Part shown: one piece after another, positions 48,703-60,054 of the stretch
Position numbering within the stretch: the stretch's first letter is position 1
How the letters are laid out: every line of letters begins with the position of its first letter
Assembly (NCBI GenBank): GCA_030248195.1
Contig: JASAND010000582.1
Location: 41,351-105,350, forward strand
DNA length: 64,000 bases
Reading direction: 5' to 3'
Source of the DNA: Trissonchulus latispiculum
Lineage: Eukaryota > Nematoda > Enoplea > Enoplida > Ironidae
Made by a program: the position numbers and the translations under genes
Notes under the pieces: model-generated
The model's input: the letters and a program-made list of their open reading frames with translations, nothing else
What the model was told of the DNA's origin: nothing
Databases searched by the model: none

Positions 48703-48971
48703 TGTAGCGCTTCTACCAGGGCTGGTGGATCAAGAAGATACCAAGGACAAGCCCGAACGAGAGGCGTCAGGCACTCTTGTGCCCACGAAACCAGGACTTA
48801 GAAGAGAGAAGGCAAGAGGGAGGTTCAGCTTTTCACTCACCATTGAAAGTGGCCCAGCCGTGGATCCAACCACGGCCCTTCGGATCCGGAAACAGACATG
48901 CTAACCGCTGCACCACAGGGCCATCAGCTGAACTCCCGTTATCAATTTTTCCTGTGCCTGCTTCCCTTACA
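48703..48971 (-). repeat. 5' LTR with tRNA-like domain
   Basis: This 269-bp copy ends in TGT...ACA and carries TGGTGCAGCGGTTAGCATG on the minus strand. Its B-box position reads GGTTGGATCCA, a degraded form of the GGTTCGATCCC seen in the other two copies. The differences from the 3' LTR show it is not a recent insertion. Confidence 0.8.
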
Positions 48972-49027
48972 TCTTAGCTAATTTTCATGCGAATGAAAAT
49001 TTTGCAATCGTTAACACTGACGGAAAA

Positions 49028-49700
49028 CCTGTCATGCATGGCGTAATCTGGTGCTAAATTTCTAGGACCTGGAGAATCCACCAAATTCTGGTCCAGGTAT
49101 TGGCATTTAACTCTATTGAATACAACGCTGCATGGTGTAAACAGCCCTCCCTGACTGGTTCTCTGATTAGCTTATTTCGTCTCACAATTTGTTTTGTAAG
49201 AAATATATGGTTGTACGTCCCGAGCAAATTCCGGCAGGAGCGATTAAGCACCATATCGGCCAGCAACTTTTGGCAATCATTCAGCAATGGAGCTGGTGTA
49301 TTGCCAAAAATATGTTTCGTGGGTTCAAAATGATCTATTTTCCAGAAGTCTGAACTTCATTTATTAAGTTCATCACCAAATAAATAGCTGCACGCTAGCC
49401 TGGAGCCTTAATGTGCTCGCAAATCTCGGCGCAGACTGCATCTTAATGTGTAAAAAAATGTGTCCGCTAAACTTCTAAACGTAGCTTTTTCGATGTGCTA
49501 AACACAAGAAAAATTGCCGAATATTGAAAAATCAGTTGTGATAAAAACAGTACTACGATAGTGGTGTTTCGCGGACAAATGGGCGCTGCTAAGCAATAAA
49601 ATAGGAGAAGGTCAAGCAATCTAAACCAAATAACTCCCACCCTTATGTGAGGATACATCTAGCATAGGATATATTAGTAGACAAAGTTGAATGCAGATAA
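49028..49700 (-). other. 3' flank of gene D, homologous to that of gene A
   Basis: It matches 1931-2350 plus 3341-3609, with a single TTAA at 49442-49445 where gene A's flank carries the 990-bp insertion. Near the gene, cccttatgtgaggatac parallels A and C. No gene is seen. Confidence 0.7.
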
Positions 49701-49706
49701 TTTATT
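49701..49706 (-). terminator. Poly(A) signal of gene D
   Basis: AATAAA on the minus strand within ATCATGATTGATCAATAAA lies about 90 bp after the stop; the same block is found in gene A. Confidence 0.8.
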
Positions 49707-49791
49707 GATCAATCATGATTATTTCATTTAGACATGTCATTCTATCACTAAATTCATTTAATCAGTATTGCATTTTCGCTCATTCCTGCTT

Positions 49792-50737
49792 TTACTGCTC
49801 ACTGCGCCTGGGTTTGCCAGGCTTCAGGTTAGCCCGCTTTGGATTGCGTCGCCTTGTAGGACCTTGCTTTGGACTACCTCTCTTGTACTCGTCGTCGTAG
49901 TAGTAACAGTCGCCGTAGTAGTAGTTGCCTTCTTCGTCGTAGTATATGCAGTCGTAGTAGTCGTAATCGTCTTGGCAATTAACGAATCCTAAAACAATGC
50001 AATCAGGTGAAGTTGGTGGTAAGGAGTATAATGCTATGTAGGGTTCACAGCTGGTAAATAGCAGGAGTTTACTTTAAAACAAACTTGCAGGCGGTTGATG
50101 TTTATGAAATGGATGCTAGCAATAAAAACAATATGTATATAAATAAATGGAGCTAATTTGTACTAACGGACTGCCGCTGCGGTTTTCTTATAATCATAAC
50201 TCCATTTTGTCTACAGTAGGATGCGTTTGCCGTATGACAACCTTTTAGCTACTCAAGGATCACTATGCAAGATCTAAAACTAGTATTGCCACAATTTTGC
50301 TTTCAAACAAACTTGCACGTTGATAGTTTATTAAATGGATGCTAAACAATGAAAACAGTAAATGAAACAAGCCAATTTGAATGAACGGGGGCTCTCGCTG
50401 CAATTATATGGTACCACACACAACCAATTTTAGTTTAATTGATTGTGTCAAGGTAAAAATGTGATCTTAAAAACGTTTTCATAAAAACAACTGCTACCAA
50501 TTTGTTTTGAACACGGGTTTTCTCGGAACCGCCTCAGTAAAATGTCCAATTATTCTACAAAACTGTTGTTTAAGTTAGTAAATTCCACTTAACTCTAAAT
50601 CTTTTCTGTATCCAGTTTTTTTCCATAAAGATAAAATAAGACTAAAGCTTTTGGAACTGATATTTTTGTTTTTGATTCTCCTTACCTGTCAGCATGACCA
50701 CAAGAAAGAGTACGCCAATGATTGTTACTGGCTTCAT
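49792..50737 (-). CDS. Gene D: secreted Tyr/Asp-rich, Lys/Arg-rich protein, 82 aa
   Basis: The coding sequence joins 50737-50686 to 49988-49792 across a 697-bp phase-1 intron (donor GTAAGG, acceptor TTGTTTTAG). Exon 2 gives MKPVTIIGVLFLVVMLT. The third exon has no ATG in frame, so it is invisible to a simple ORF search. Residues 21-52 are almost the same as in gene A (QDDYDYYDCIYYDEEGN, then YYY, GDC, YYYDDEY), with cysteines at 22, 31 and 45. Residues 53-64 are KRGSPKQGPTRR, followed by RNPKRANLKPG and an early end, KPRRSEQ. Compared with A it has one NLKPG unit and none of the extra NLKRG repeats, so it may resemble the ancestral, unexpanded form. Secreted; function unrecognised. Confidence 0.87.
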
Positions 50738-50841
50738 TGTTGAACAGATTCTGAAACAAACCGACGACTTTTCTAACAATTAAATATCTACGGACTATCT
50801 ATGTCCGAGTACAGACTGAGACACTTCAAGGTCAGTTAAAT

Positions 50842-52034
50842 CAAGAGTTTATAATACCAAGAGTAGATGATAGGAAGAGTACGACACCGTACCCTTGCTA
50901 GTGTAATTGGCCTGTCAGATGTCGGAGGTACGTCGCCGGAGGAACTAAAATGAATTTGATTGGCTAATCCACCTGTGAAATTGTGTATTTCGTGAGAAAG
51001 CGGATTCGGGGGGCTCAACCTTGGAACGTTGTTAAGGCTGGTAGGCGTGACTGAAATACATTTGATTGGTTACTTAGCTATAGTAACCGTCCACAGTGCA
51101 TGGCAATAGCAGCAGCGAAGCAGCCCATCCAATGCATTTCAGTTCAACAGCATATAAACACACGCTTAACAACGTTAAGCTGAGCCCCCCGAGATCTCGG
51201 GGGTCACCTTATACACGTAATTTTGACATAAGGTAGGATTAGCCAATCAGATTCATTTTAGTTCAAACGCATATAAACACATGGTTAACTGTGTTAACCG
51301 TGACCCCCCCCCCGAGATTTCGGCATTAATGTTCCGAGCATATGACAGGCCAATTACACTAGCAAGGGTACGGTGTCGTACTCTTGCTATTATTAACTCT
51401 TGATAATACCAAGAGTAAGACACTCAGCTCTTCCTAATAGAATAAGCTTGCAAGATGCTCGAAACATTAAAGCCGAAATCTCGGGGGGGCTTCTCAGCAT
51501 GTAAACATACAACACTGACATTTTTCAAAAACCGGCGTTTTCAACAAATTAAATACTATAACTTGAGCTAGGAAAGTCGTACAGCAATGATTTTTATATC
51601 ATTATGTTGCGTAGAACAAGATCTTTTTAACGATGTAAAAATTATATAGTTAGGTTCAGGCAATCTCTTACAGAACCGGCAATAAAACATCCTTTCCGTG
51701 CAAATTATAGGAATTTCATTATTTCTTCAAAATGATGTACATTGTTGCCGGATTTGTAAGAGATTGCCTGAACCAAACTACATAATTTTTAGATGGTTAA
51801 AAAGATCTTGTTCTACGCAACATAATGATATAAGAATTATTGCTGTACGGCTTTCCTAGCTCAAGTTATAGTATTTAATTTGTTGAAAATGCCGGTTTTT
51901 GAAAAATGTCAGCGTTGCATGTTTACACGCTGAGAAGCCCCCCCCGAGATTTCGGCCTTAATGTGTCGAGCATCTTGCAAGCTTATTCTATTAGGAACTG
52001 CTGAGTGTCTTACTCTTGGTATTATAAACTCTTG
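50842..52034. mobile_element. Foldback element in intron 1 of gene D, with a second one nested in it
   Basis: The outer ends CAAGAGTTTATAATACC and inverted CAAGAGTTTATAATACC are flanked by GTTAAAT on both sides (50835-50841, 52035-52041). The arms pair around 51700 (agatctttttaacgat against its inverse). It carries the nested element near its left end. The family member at 57418-57997 shows the uninterrupted form. Confidence 0.87.
50875..51385. mobile_element. Nested foldback element (511 bp)
   Basis: The left arm AAGAGTACGACACCGTACCC and the exact inverse at the right end, GGGTACGGTGTCGTACTCTT, extend through TTGCTAGTGTAATTGGCCTG. Inner C runs and GAGATCTC words sit near the middle. It splits the left terminus of the outer foldback. 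Confidence 0.8.
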
Positions 52035-52482
52035 GTTAAATGTAGTAATCACATTTTCTTCCTCCGTTAACTCGATTTCTTGAATCAAGGAGCCGATAAA
52101 TCCTTCAGTTTTCTATGAATGTTGCCGAGACATTAGCTCTTTCTAAGCATATAAAAATTATCTGGCTCTATTTAGGTAATGTCGTAAATATCCGTCAACG
52201 ATAGAAATCATATTCGAAAACACAAGGAATTTCTTTCAAATCCTACAATATACCGTTGTTGCCTGACTTTTGCAGAGGTTACCTGAACCAAGAGTACATA
52301 ATGGAATAAGAGTAGGAAACGCTTGCACTACCATGTACTAAACATGCTAGACAAGACAAGGACCCGACCGTATGTTAATGCATGCGCATAAAGGTGTGAA
52401 CTGAGCGCATTGTTCCGAACAAAACGCTCTAGGTAGGAAACTAAACTAACATATGTTAGGTATAGCTCAGATGAAAACGTAC

Positions 52483-52539
52483 CAGATTTAGTCTGGGATG
52501 GGAACTGCTAGTCATTGCCCTATTGCAGCTGCTTATATA
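52483..52539 (-). promoter_or_regulatory. Gene D core promoter and 5' UTR exon
   Basis: TATATAA (52539-52533) lies 50 bp before the donor TCTG/GTACGT (exon 1 ends at 52483). The exon keeps CATCCCAGACTAAATCTG, parallel to gene C. Confidence 0.78.
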
Positions 52540-53385
52540 GGATGCAAGCAAATTGTGTACATTTTTCAATTTTACGATTTATTCTAGATTAATAGTTCAA
52601 ATATATAGTGATAATAATGAATAACGATAATAGGACATTTGAATTTTACAATTTTACAACAATTTTACAACAGTGTATAAGGTTCTATAATATTGTATTG
52701 GAATTTTACGGAACTAACAATTTAAAAAATTTTCATTTTAAACAAATTTATTTTTCATTTGTTTGCATGAGAGTGATCAAAATGCTTGTTTTGGATTTAT
52801 TTTGCTTAATAGCTTATGCAAGCTGAAGCTCATTGAGTTTGGTAAATCAAGGCATCTGATTTTCGAAGCTTTATGATGTGCTCCATTTTCAACAGTAAGC
52901 ATTCAGGCTACAGTAATACGATTGCATACCATACCTGACTTGAAGTAAATATATAATGTAATTCTTTCACATACATTTTATAATACTACATACGAATACG
53001 GTCAATAAATTTTACTTTATTGCTAGTTCTGCTTGCGCTAGCATATATTTGTTTGGTAGCATGTTTAGTATTTGCCATTTGTGAATAAATAGAGATTATT
53101 TCTGTACTATTTTGCTGTAAACAAAACCATCACTCAAAGTACGAATGGTAGGATTCAATACATCAATTTGATTCAGTATTCAAAATATATAATGCCTGAA
53201 TATGCAGATCGTAGAAGTAAAATAAATGTTAGTGAGAACTATCTAATCGTTTCTCCGTGTAGTGAAGCATCAACCTATACGAATTTTATTAAGCGGTTTT
53301 AGAAAAGTACATTGCCTTGCAATTCAGAGTTTGAAATGGACGGTTGCCTGAAATGACTACTATTATGCAAACAGTTTAATCTAGA
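52540..53385 (-). promoter_or_regulatory. Conserved upstream region of gene D
   Basis: It has the same ordered blocks as the other three genes (catttttcaatttta, aatgaataacg, aaaatgcttgttttgg, attttcgaagc, attcagtattcaaaat and a gtttctccgtgtagtg word also seen near 8285). Nothing recognised follows to 53840. Confidence 0.55.
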
Positions 53386-53849
53386 CAACATATTAATGTA
53401 ATAGTAGACAAGTATGCAAAGTCAACTGTAATAAAACAAAGCATTTTTAACATTAGTACAAACAATTATCATAATTCGCAATTTAGGACTTAGGAGACAC
53501 ATTCCCAAAGTGAGAAAACTGTTTTAAAATCTTTTATTGTTAGAGTTCCATAGTTATTAATTTCATAAATTCCGAAGTAGCCCACCAACTTTCTATGTAT
53601 ATACTAAGCTATGATAGTGCGTTTCTAGCAATTATTCCAAGAAATTTAATGAACACGTTTAGCGTTGGCCTATATATGTAGGAAGGACTGAATTCTTCTG
53701 CAAAGGTCTGAAGAAATTTATGGTTGCTGTGAACGATCTAAATATGTCATAAAATAGGTCAGAAACGGGATAAACTTTCTGCCAAAAGAGGACGAGTAGT
53801 AGACATAAGCCGGGTCTAGGCCACTTGAGGAATGCAGCTATACTACATT

Positions 53850-53945
53850 CCTCAAATGCCATAAATTCCTCAAATGCCATAAATTCCTCAAATGCCATAC
53901 ATTTCTCAAATGCCATAAATTCCTCAAATGCCATACATTTCTCAA
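53850..53945. repeat. 18-bp tandem repeat
   Basis: About five copies of TTCCTCAAATGCCATAAA (variant ATTTCTCAAATGCCATAC) occur; isolated extra copies lie at 54105-54130. Confidence 0.92.
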
Positions 53946-54398
53946 AGATAAGAAAAGGAGGAAAAACCCACTAATCCCAATAGGAGAGTCAAAGAATCCG
54001 ACCAATGAAATCTAGAAAAACCACAGAATGAGGAAGAATAAAGAAGATTCGAGATATAATGAGGAGTTTCTATCCCCAATGGTAAGACGATCTCTAACAA
54101 AAATTTCTCAAATGCCATACATTCCTCGAATACAGCCCTGAGGAATACAACCCTACTACATTCCTCATGGATGGCAGTTCGTTTCCTTCCGTCCTTCTTT
54201 ATCTGGTATGTACGTTCTTGTTTTCGTAATATATCTCTTTTCAGTCCACGTGGGGAGGACGAGCAGTGTGTGGTATGAGGGGGTTTCTTTCCCTCTTTTG
54301 GGTTTCTAGTGTTGGGTATCTTTTAAAAAAATGTGTAAACAGAGCTTGAACGCGTACTAATAAAACGGAAAGAAGAGCATCTTGTGTTCGAAGTCTAC

Positions 54399-54685
54399 TG
54401 TAAGGGAAGCAGGCATAGGAAAGATTGATAAGCCTGCAATGGGAGTTCAGCTGATGGCCCTCTGGTGTAGTGGGTTAGCATGTCTGACTCCAGAGCAGAA
54501 GGGCCGTGGTTCGATCCCCGACTGGGCCAATTCTTTACTTTCAATGGTGAGTGAAAAAGCTGAACCTCCCTCTTCCCTTCTCTTTTCTAGGTCCTGGTTT
54601 CGTAGGTACAAGGGTGCATGACGCTTCCCGTTTGGGCTTGTCCTCGGTTTCTTCTTGGTCCACCAGCCCTGGTAGAAGCGCTACA
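54399..54685 (+). mobile_element. Solo LTR of the tRNA-bearing LTR element
   Basis: This complete 287-bp LTR, TGTAAGGG...GCGCTACA, is flanked by CTAC on both sides (54395-54398, 54686-54689). The best-preserved tRNA-like domain is at about 54456-54532: TGGTGTAGTGGGTTAGC, then CTGACTCCAGAGCAG (anticodon CCA, tryptophan), and B box GGTTCGATCCC at 54509-54519. GGCCC and GGGCC at its ends can pair as an acceptor stem. Confidence 0.85.
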
Positions 54686-54689
54686 CTAC

Positions 54690-55646
54690 CCCGCAAAGGA
54701 CAAAATGCCTCAGATATGAATTCATACTGAGAAAATTACATACTTCTGAACAACTGCTGTACCCAATTCAGCTGTAGATTCAACATTCAACGACATCATG
54801 GCAAATATACAAAATACGTAGAAGTGCGACAACAAACACCAAACCAAGCTTAGTAGTGCGGACATAGACAGAAACTTCTGCAACAAAGCTCTGACCAAAC
54901 ACAAATTTCTCCAAAACAACTAAACAAAAACACATATGTACATACAAATATATAACAATTATTTAGCAGAATAAGTAGGACGGAATTCCTCACCCTGCTA
55001 ATGACGAGCAATATTACTATAATGTGCTTGCAAATGAATTCGTCAGAAACCCTTTAAAACCACCAGCAAAGTACAATCAGTATGCGCGGATAAACCCAGA
55101 GGATGCTATTGGCCCTAAAAAGTTAAAGTAATAGGACATGCCCAAAAGTAGCAGGCATTTGAAACCAGCGATAAAGTCTATTAATTTTTGGATATTCAAG
55201 AGGAATATCTAGCCTCAAGAATGGTGGGACGTTCTGGGGAGAGAGGTAAGGGATAGTTAGGAGACTTAACTGCCACATTAAATATCGAAACGGAATCAGT
55301 AATACAGGGTGCCCCCACAATCTACACGAAACCGAGATGTTGGTGGAGAAGGCATCATATCCCAAAAAGGGGTTAAAAGAAAATCAAGAGCGCGATTGCA
55401 ATACATGAGATGCAAGTATCGTTATTGTGAAAAGAAGATCTGAAACAATCCAGTAGAAATAAGGAAGCAAACACTGAACCCACTGGCAAACGTAACCGCA
55501 TTTCCAGTAGATGGCAGATTAGCTAGCTTAAATTAGACAGTTTAAATATCTGGTTTCAATTTTTTAACTATTTATTCTGTTCTATGTTCAGTACAAAATA
55601 CGTCTCATTTTGTTGAAAATTGGTTTGATCGATTAATCAGTGTTAG
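54690..55646. other. No gene recognised
   Basis: AT-rich sequence with only short frames and no paired element ends. Confidence 0.45.
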
Positions 55647-56311
55647 CAAAAGTACATAATATAAGAGTATGACACTCTTAGTAGCATGTACAAATCATGC
55701 TAGGTATGCTCGGTTCATTAACTAGGGACCCCCCCCCCCCGGAACTTCCGGGGGGGTCCCACTTTGCACTAATTACACGCTTTCATATAAGCGTGTGTTT
55801 GCTCGCTGATTGGCCCACTAGCCTAGGGCTTATGGTAGATAATTTATTAGTTATTTTAATTAATTAATTATAACTTTACTTAGGTTAGTACAATCAAAAA
55901 ACTAATTCGACAGCTTCATAGCATTTTTTCTGCTCTTTCCAATAATATAAAAATTGTTGCAAAATACAAGAATTCGCAGGAATGTAGCGTGCAACAATTT
56001 TTATTATATCATTGGAAAGAGCAGAAAAATGCTACAAAGTTGTGGAATTAGTTTTTTGATTGTACTAACCTAATTAAAGTTATAATTAATTAATTAAAAT
56101 TACTAATAAATTAAATACAGTAAGCGTCAGGCTAATGGGCGAATCAGCGAGCAGACACAAGCTTATATGAAAGCGTGTAATTAGTGCAAAGTGGGACCCC
56201 CCCCCCCGGAAGTTACAGGGGGGGGGGGTCCCGAGTTAATGAACCGAGCATACCTAGCATGCTTTGTACATGCTAGTGTAAGAGTTTCATACTCTTTATT
56301 ATGTACTCTTG
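55647..56311. mobile_element. Foldback element (665 bp) with 7-bp target duplication
   Basis: Ends CAAAAGTACATAATA and inverted CAAGAGTACATAATA are flanked by GTGTTAG (55640-55646, 56312-56318). The arms are long and nearly complementary, with paired C9/G9-type runs and an inner tract GAATTAGTTTTTTGATTG. There is almost no unpaired loop. Confidence 0.9.
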
Positions 56312-56877
56312 GTGTTAGCGATTAATACCAGTGCGGGTATCTGTGTGTGTACTAGAACATTCTTTTGCATGACTTTGCCCATGTGATACTGTTTCAAACT
56401 TCATTTGTCAAATTCCGCTTTCATCTAGCATTTCAGATACCAACATACCAATCGGACAGTAAGCGTGTAGTTGATACACTGAATTCTCATTTGAAGTAAA
56501 TGTGTCCTGTTGTTGTATTGTGTGCATTAAGTAGGTGCGCTAAATTGATCTAGTTCCCATTACATTTAGGTATAGTGTATGACCAGTAAAGTACCTATGA
56601 TCATAGTCCTAACTATTTTATCCTAGATAGTCGGTTCATTGGTTTTCGTAACCATGGTAAGAGGAAACTACGTCTATTAGAGCAGGCTGTACTAGCAGTC
56701 TAGTAGTTCATCCCATTATCTCTGCTTTAGTCTATACTTAGGGCTCCTGCTTCCCTCGGCTAGTCTGATGTGAGTTACACTTAAGCTTGGACAAAAATGT
56801 GTTTATTGTTGTGTTCAATCTTAAATTTTAAAGTTTACCCTTTAGATGAGATTATAGGTAGGGCATATACGTTTTAG
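56312..56877. other. No gene recognised
   Basis: Unique AT-rich sequence between two foldback elements; nothing identified. Confidence 0.45.
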
Positions 56878-57093
56878 CAAGAGCACATGGTAGTAGACGC
56901 ACATTGAACCAACTGAGTAGTTGTGTTTACCAGCTTTAACACGTAAAGATAGCGTGCAAATTTCTATGAAGTGAACATACACATTTGTGGGGGGGGTCAG
57001 CCGTTAGCGAACACAGCATGTACCTAGAGTTGATAACAGAGTGCTTGCCTGCTGTCACACTTTTACCTATTATGTACCTATTATTACCTCTTA
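56878..57093. mobile_element. Short foldback relative with 7-bp target duplication
   Basis: It starts CAAGAGCACATGG and ends near TTATGTACC...CTCTTA; GTTTTAG flanks both sides (56871-56877, 57094-57100). The inner words GTCAGCCGTTAGCGAACA and gataacagag resemble the element at 34101-34478. The arms are eroded. Confidence 0.7.
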
Positions 57094-57342
57094 GTTTTAG
57101 CATCAAAACTGATTTTTGATCAACTTAAGGTCTGAATAGAAATTTTACAGGTCTTGATTTCCAGGTCGTAAATGAAGTCGTTTGCTGATATAATTGTTAC
57201 ACAGGTCACTTTTGAATCAAGACAGACGAAGTAATTAATGTTTAGCATTAAATTTATTCCTGATTTATAAAACTTAAATTCAATAAAAAACCGCAGTCAG
57301 TTTGCGAGTGCGTCACAGTCCAGCAGTAATCCTTTAGTAAAA

Positions 57343-57417
<75 letters not shown>
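57343..57417. repeat. (TTA)n microsatellite, split by a foldback
   Basis: About 25 TTA units are interrupted on the right by the foldback at 57418. TTATTATTA resumes after it at 57998. Confidence 0.95.
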
Positions 57418-57997
57418 CAAGAGTTTATAATACCAAGAGTAAGACACTCAGCTCTTCCTAATAGAATAAGCTTGCGAGATGCTCGACACATTAAGGCCGA
57501 AATCTCGGGGGGAGGGGGGCTTCTCAGCGTGTAAACATACAACGCTGACATTTTTCGAAAGCATTTGTTTTTGATAAATTAAATACAATAACATGAGCTA
57601 GGAAAGTCGTACAGCGATAATTTTTATATTATCATGTTCATTATCATTATCATTTTCAAGAAATGATGGAATTCCTAAAATTTTCGTGGAAAAGATGTTT
57701 CATTGGCGGATTTGTAAGAGATTGCCTGAACCGAACTATATAATTTTTATATCGTTAAAAAGATCTCGTTCTACGCAACATTATGATATAAAAATTATTG
57801 CTGTACGATTTTTCTAGTTCAAGTTAAAGTATTTAATTTGGCGAAAACGCCCGTTTTTGAAAAATGCCAGCGTTGTATGTTTACACGCTGAGAAGCCCCC
57901 CCCCTACCGAGATTTCGGCCTTAATGTGTCGAGCATCTCGCAAGCTTGTTCTATTAGGAAGAGCTGAGTGTCTTACTCTTGGTATTATAAACTCTTG
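57418..57997. mobile_element. Foldback element (580 bp) inserted in a TTA microsatellite
   Basis: Ends CAAGAGTTTATAATACC and the exact inverse are flanked by TTATTAT (57411-57417, 57998-58004). Arms carry AAGACACTCAGCTCTTCC, AATCTCGGGG and GAGCATCTCGC words in mirror order. It is the same subfamily as the outer element in gene D. Confidence 0.88.
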
Positions 57998-58004
57998 TTA
58001 TTAT

Positions 58005-58794
58005 TAAGCTTAATATTACGAATTTTCCAACAAAGCTGGGAAGTTTAACATACCGTCATCGCAAAACTTGCAAAAAAGCTTGCAAAAAAACTAGAAAAGG
58101 AAAGAATAATAGCTTAGACAAGAAAAATATAACTGAGTGATACCGTAAAATTAAGAGGTTCGAATAGTTTAAGAAATTCAAAACGAAACTATTACTATAC
58201 CACATGAATTTGTATTCCTTCTGACTACTCATTACGAATAAACAGGCAACCTTCCTAAATAAAATACTTTTCACACAAAATATATGCATTTACAATTCAA
58301 AAAATTAAAGTTTTCCAACATTTTCAAAATATTTCTAATAATAATTTCTCTTTCTGGCATGAAACTGATGAAAGCAACAACCTTTGTGATAGCTCTACCA
58401 GTTGTTTGAAAATTTGTTAAACAAACGAGCCAATTGGCGCTAAGATTAGCTTAAAATTCGTTTGCAAAAGAGTCCGTGAATTTTGACCTCCCGTGTACAG
58501 GTAGTTCGACTTGACCAGACGCATAAATCAAGAAGATTTAAGCGGTGCCCAAGGAACACAAGCGGATTAGATTTCATTTTACTGGCGCTTTTATGGGTAT
58601 TTTCTAGTCTATGTATATTTTGTATCCCATCTATCACTTACTTTGTTGCCTACCTCAAGAAAATTAAGTAAACGCTGGCCAGCAGGCGGATCCACGAAGG
58701 ATACGAGGCATTAATCATAAAGAAATAATGAAAAACGTGTTCTGTGGTCCAGAAAGAGTGCAGTTACGGTAGAGTTAGGCAGCAGTCGCTCTTT
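58005..58794. other. No gene recognised
   Basis: AT-rich sequence. 58671-58740 (ggccagcaggcggatccacg) is an inverted match to 25791-25875, so a dispersed repeat end lies here. Confidence 0.45.
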
Positions 58795-60054
58795 AGTGGC
58801 TTTTCAAGGAAGGATAGAGTAGAATCAAAATTAACCGTTTTAACTCGCTTTAACTCCACTCAAGCTTGAGTTTCCCTCTTTTAACTCATTCATGAAAACG
58901 ATGGAGTTAATTTTAGATCTGGTCCCCCTTTTTTGAAAAAGCCCTTAGGGTCTTTTCGTTTAGCGAGTTACAAGAGTTAAAATTAACGCAATCCTCTTCA
59001 GGCACGTGGCTAAAATAGTTAAAGTTCATTTTAACTCCTTTGCAGAGTCAAAATTTTTAATCTTACATTTTCATTTACATTTAAGTTAATGTTAACTCGA
59101 ATGTTAAAAAGGGCCTTTTATTGAAATAGGATTCGCTGTATCAACTTGTTTAAGGGGGGGGTCCATTTTTTGGTCATTTTTTCCGACTTTCTCCGATCTC
59201 GCTGATTTTTACATATTTTATTGTCCAAACGGTATATTTTAACGAGTTTTTAAAATTAAAGTTGTAAGCCTTACGGTTATTGAGTAATTTCACCTCAAAG
59301 TTGGGATTTCATGTGTTAAACATAGGAAATTAGAAAAGTTGTCACTTTTTCATGTGCGCCAGAGGAATCTCACGCATGGCAAAATGGATCCGTTCAAGCT
59401 TTATATCATATTAATTCCATGTTTCCGAACTGTGATTTGTAGGAATCAGAATTTTAAATTAGGTCTTTAAAAAATTTTAATGAATTTTTGAAGTATTAAA
59501 ATTTCGCGTCAGTTCAAATACTCTTCTTCTAATATATAGAAGAAAATCATGGACTCTTGGTAAGACTTAAGTAAGACGTAAGACGTAAGACGTAACGTAA
59601 CGTAAGACTTACAACTTTAATTTTAAAAACTCGTTAAAATATACCGTTTGGACAATAAAATATGTAACAAGCAGAAGTGTCTGCAAAAGGTAAGTAGACG
59701 CAGTAACATTTAGACTAAGGCCTGCTGCGCAGTAGAATTTTCTACATTCTGCTTATTATTAGTTTATAAGGTTTGTCCGAAAAGCTGTTTGTCGCTGATA
59801 TACTTTCGCCACTTTAGCTTAACATTTTCAGTTCCATTATATATTTTCCACTAAAGCTAATTGTTTTTGAGGTGAGTGGTGGTGAGAGAAGGTGAGAGTA
59901 AGTCACAACAAGTAGACCCCTAAAAGGGGTGAAGTTCTGCAACCGAGACTTCAAATTCAATACTTTATTGAAAAGCAAACATTAATGATTCAGACACAGC
60001 GACACCGGATATTGGTTCTTACTCCGTTAAGCAGTTATAGGTCCTCTCATCTTC

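Larger units (their letters stand above)
48208..48971 (-). mobile_element. Miniature LTR retroelement with tRNA-like LTRs (764 bp)
   Basis: Read on the minus strand: a 269-bp LTR (48971-48703, TGTAAGGG...GCGCTACA), then a 2-nt spacer and a TGGCGAGGCTGCC primer-binding-site-like sequence at 48700-48688. A roughly 210-bp internal region follows, then a polypurine tract GGGGGAGA directly before the second LTR (48491-48208, same ends). AAGA flanks the whole element (48972-48975 and 48204-48207). This is the anatomy of a TRIM-like LTR element with almost all coding sequence missing. Mobilisation would need enzymes from elsewhere. Confidence 0.85.

Noticed and set aside
54456..54532. Functional tRNA-Trp gene
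   Set aside because: A and B boxes and a CCA anticodon are visible, but arms mispair in places, it is embedded in a 287-bp LTR with a 4-bp duplication, and relatives at 48.2-49.0 kb have lost the anticodon.
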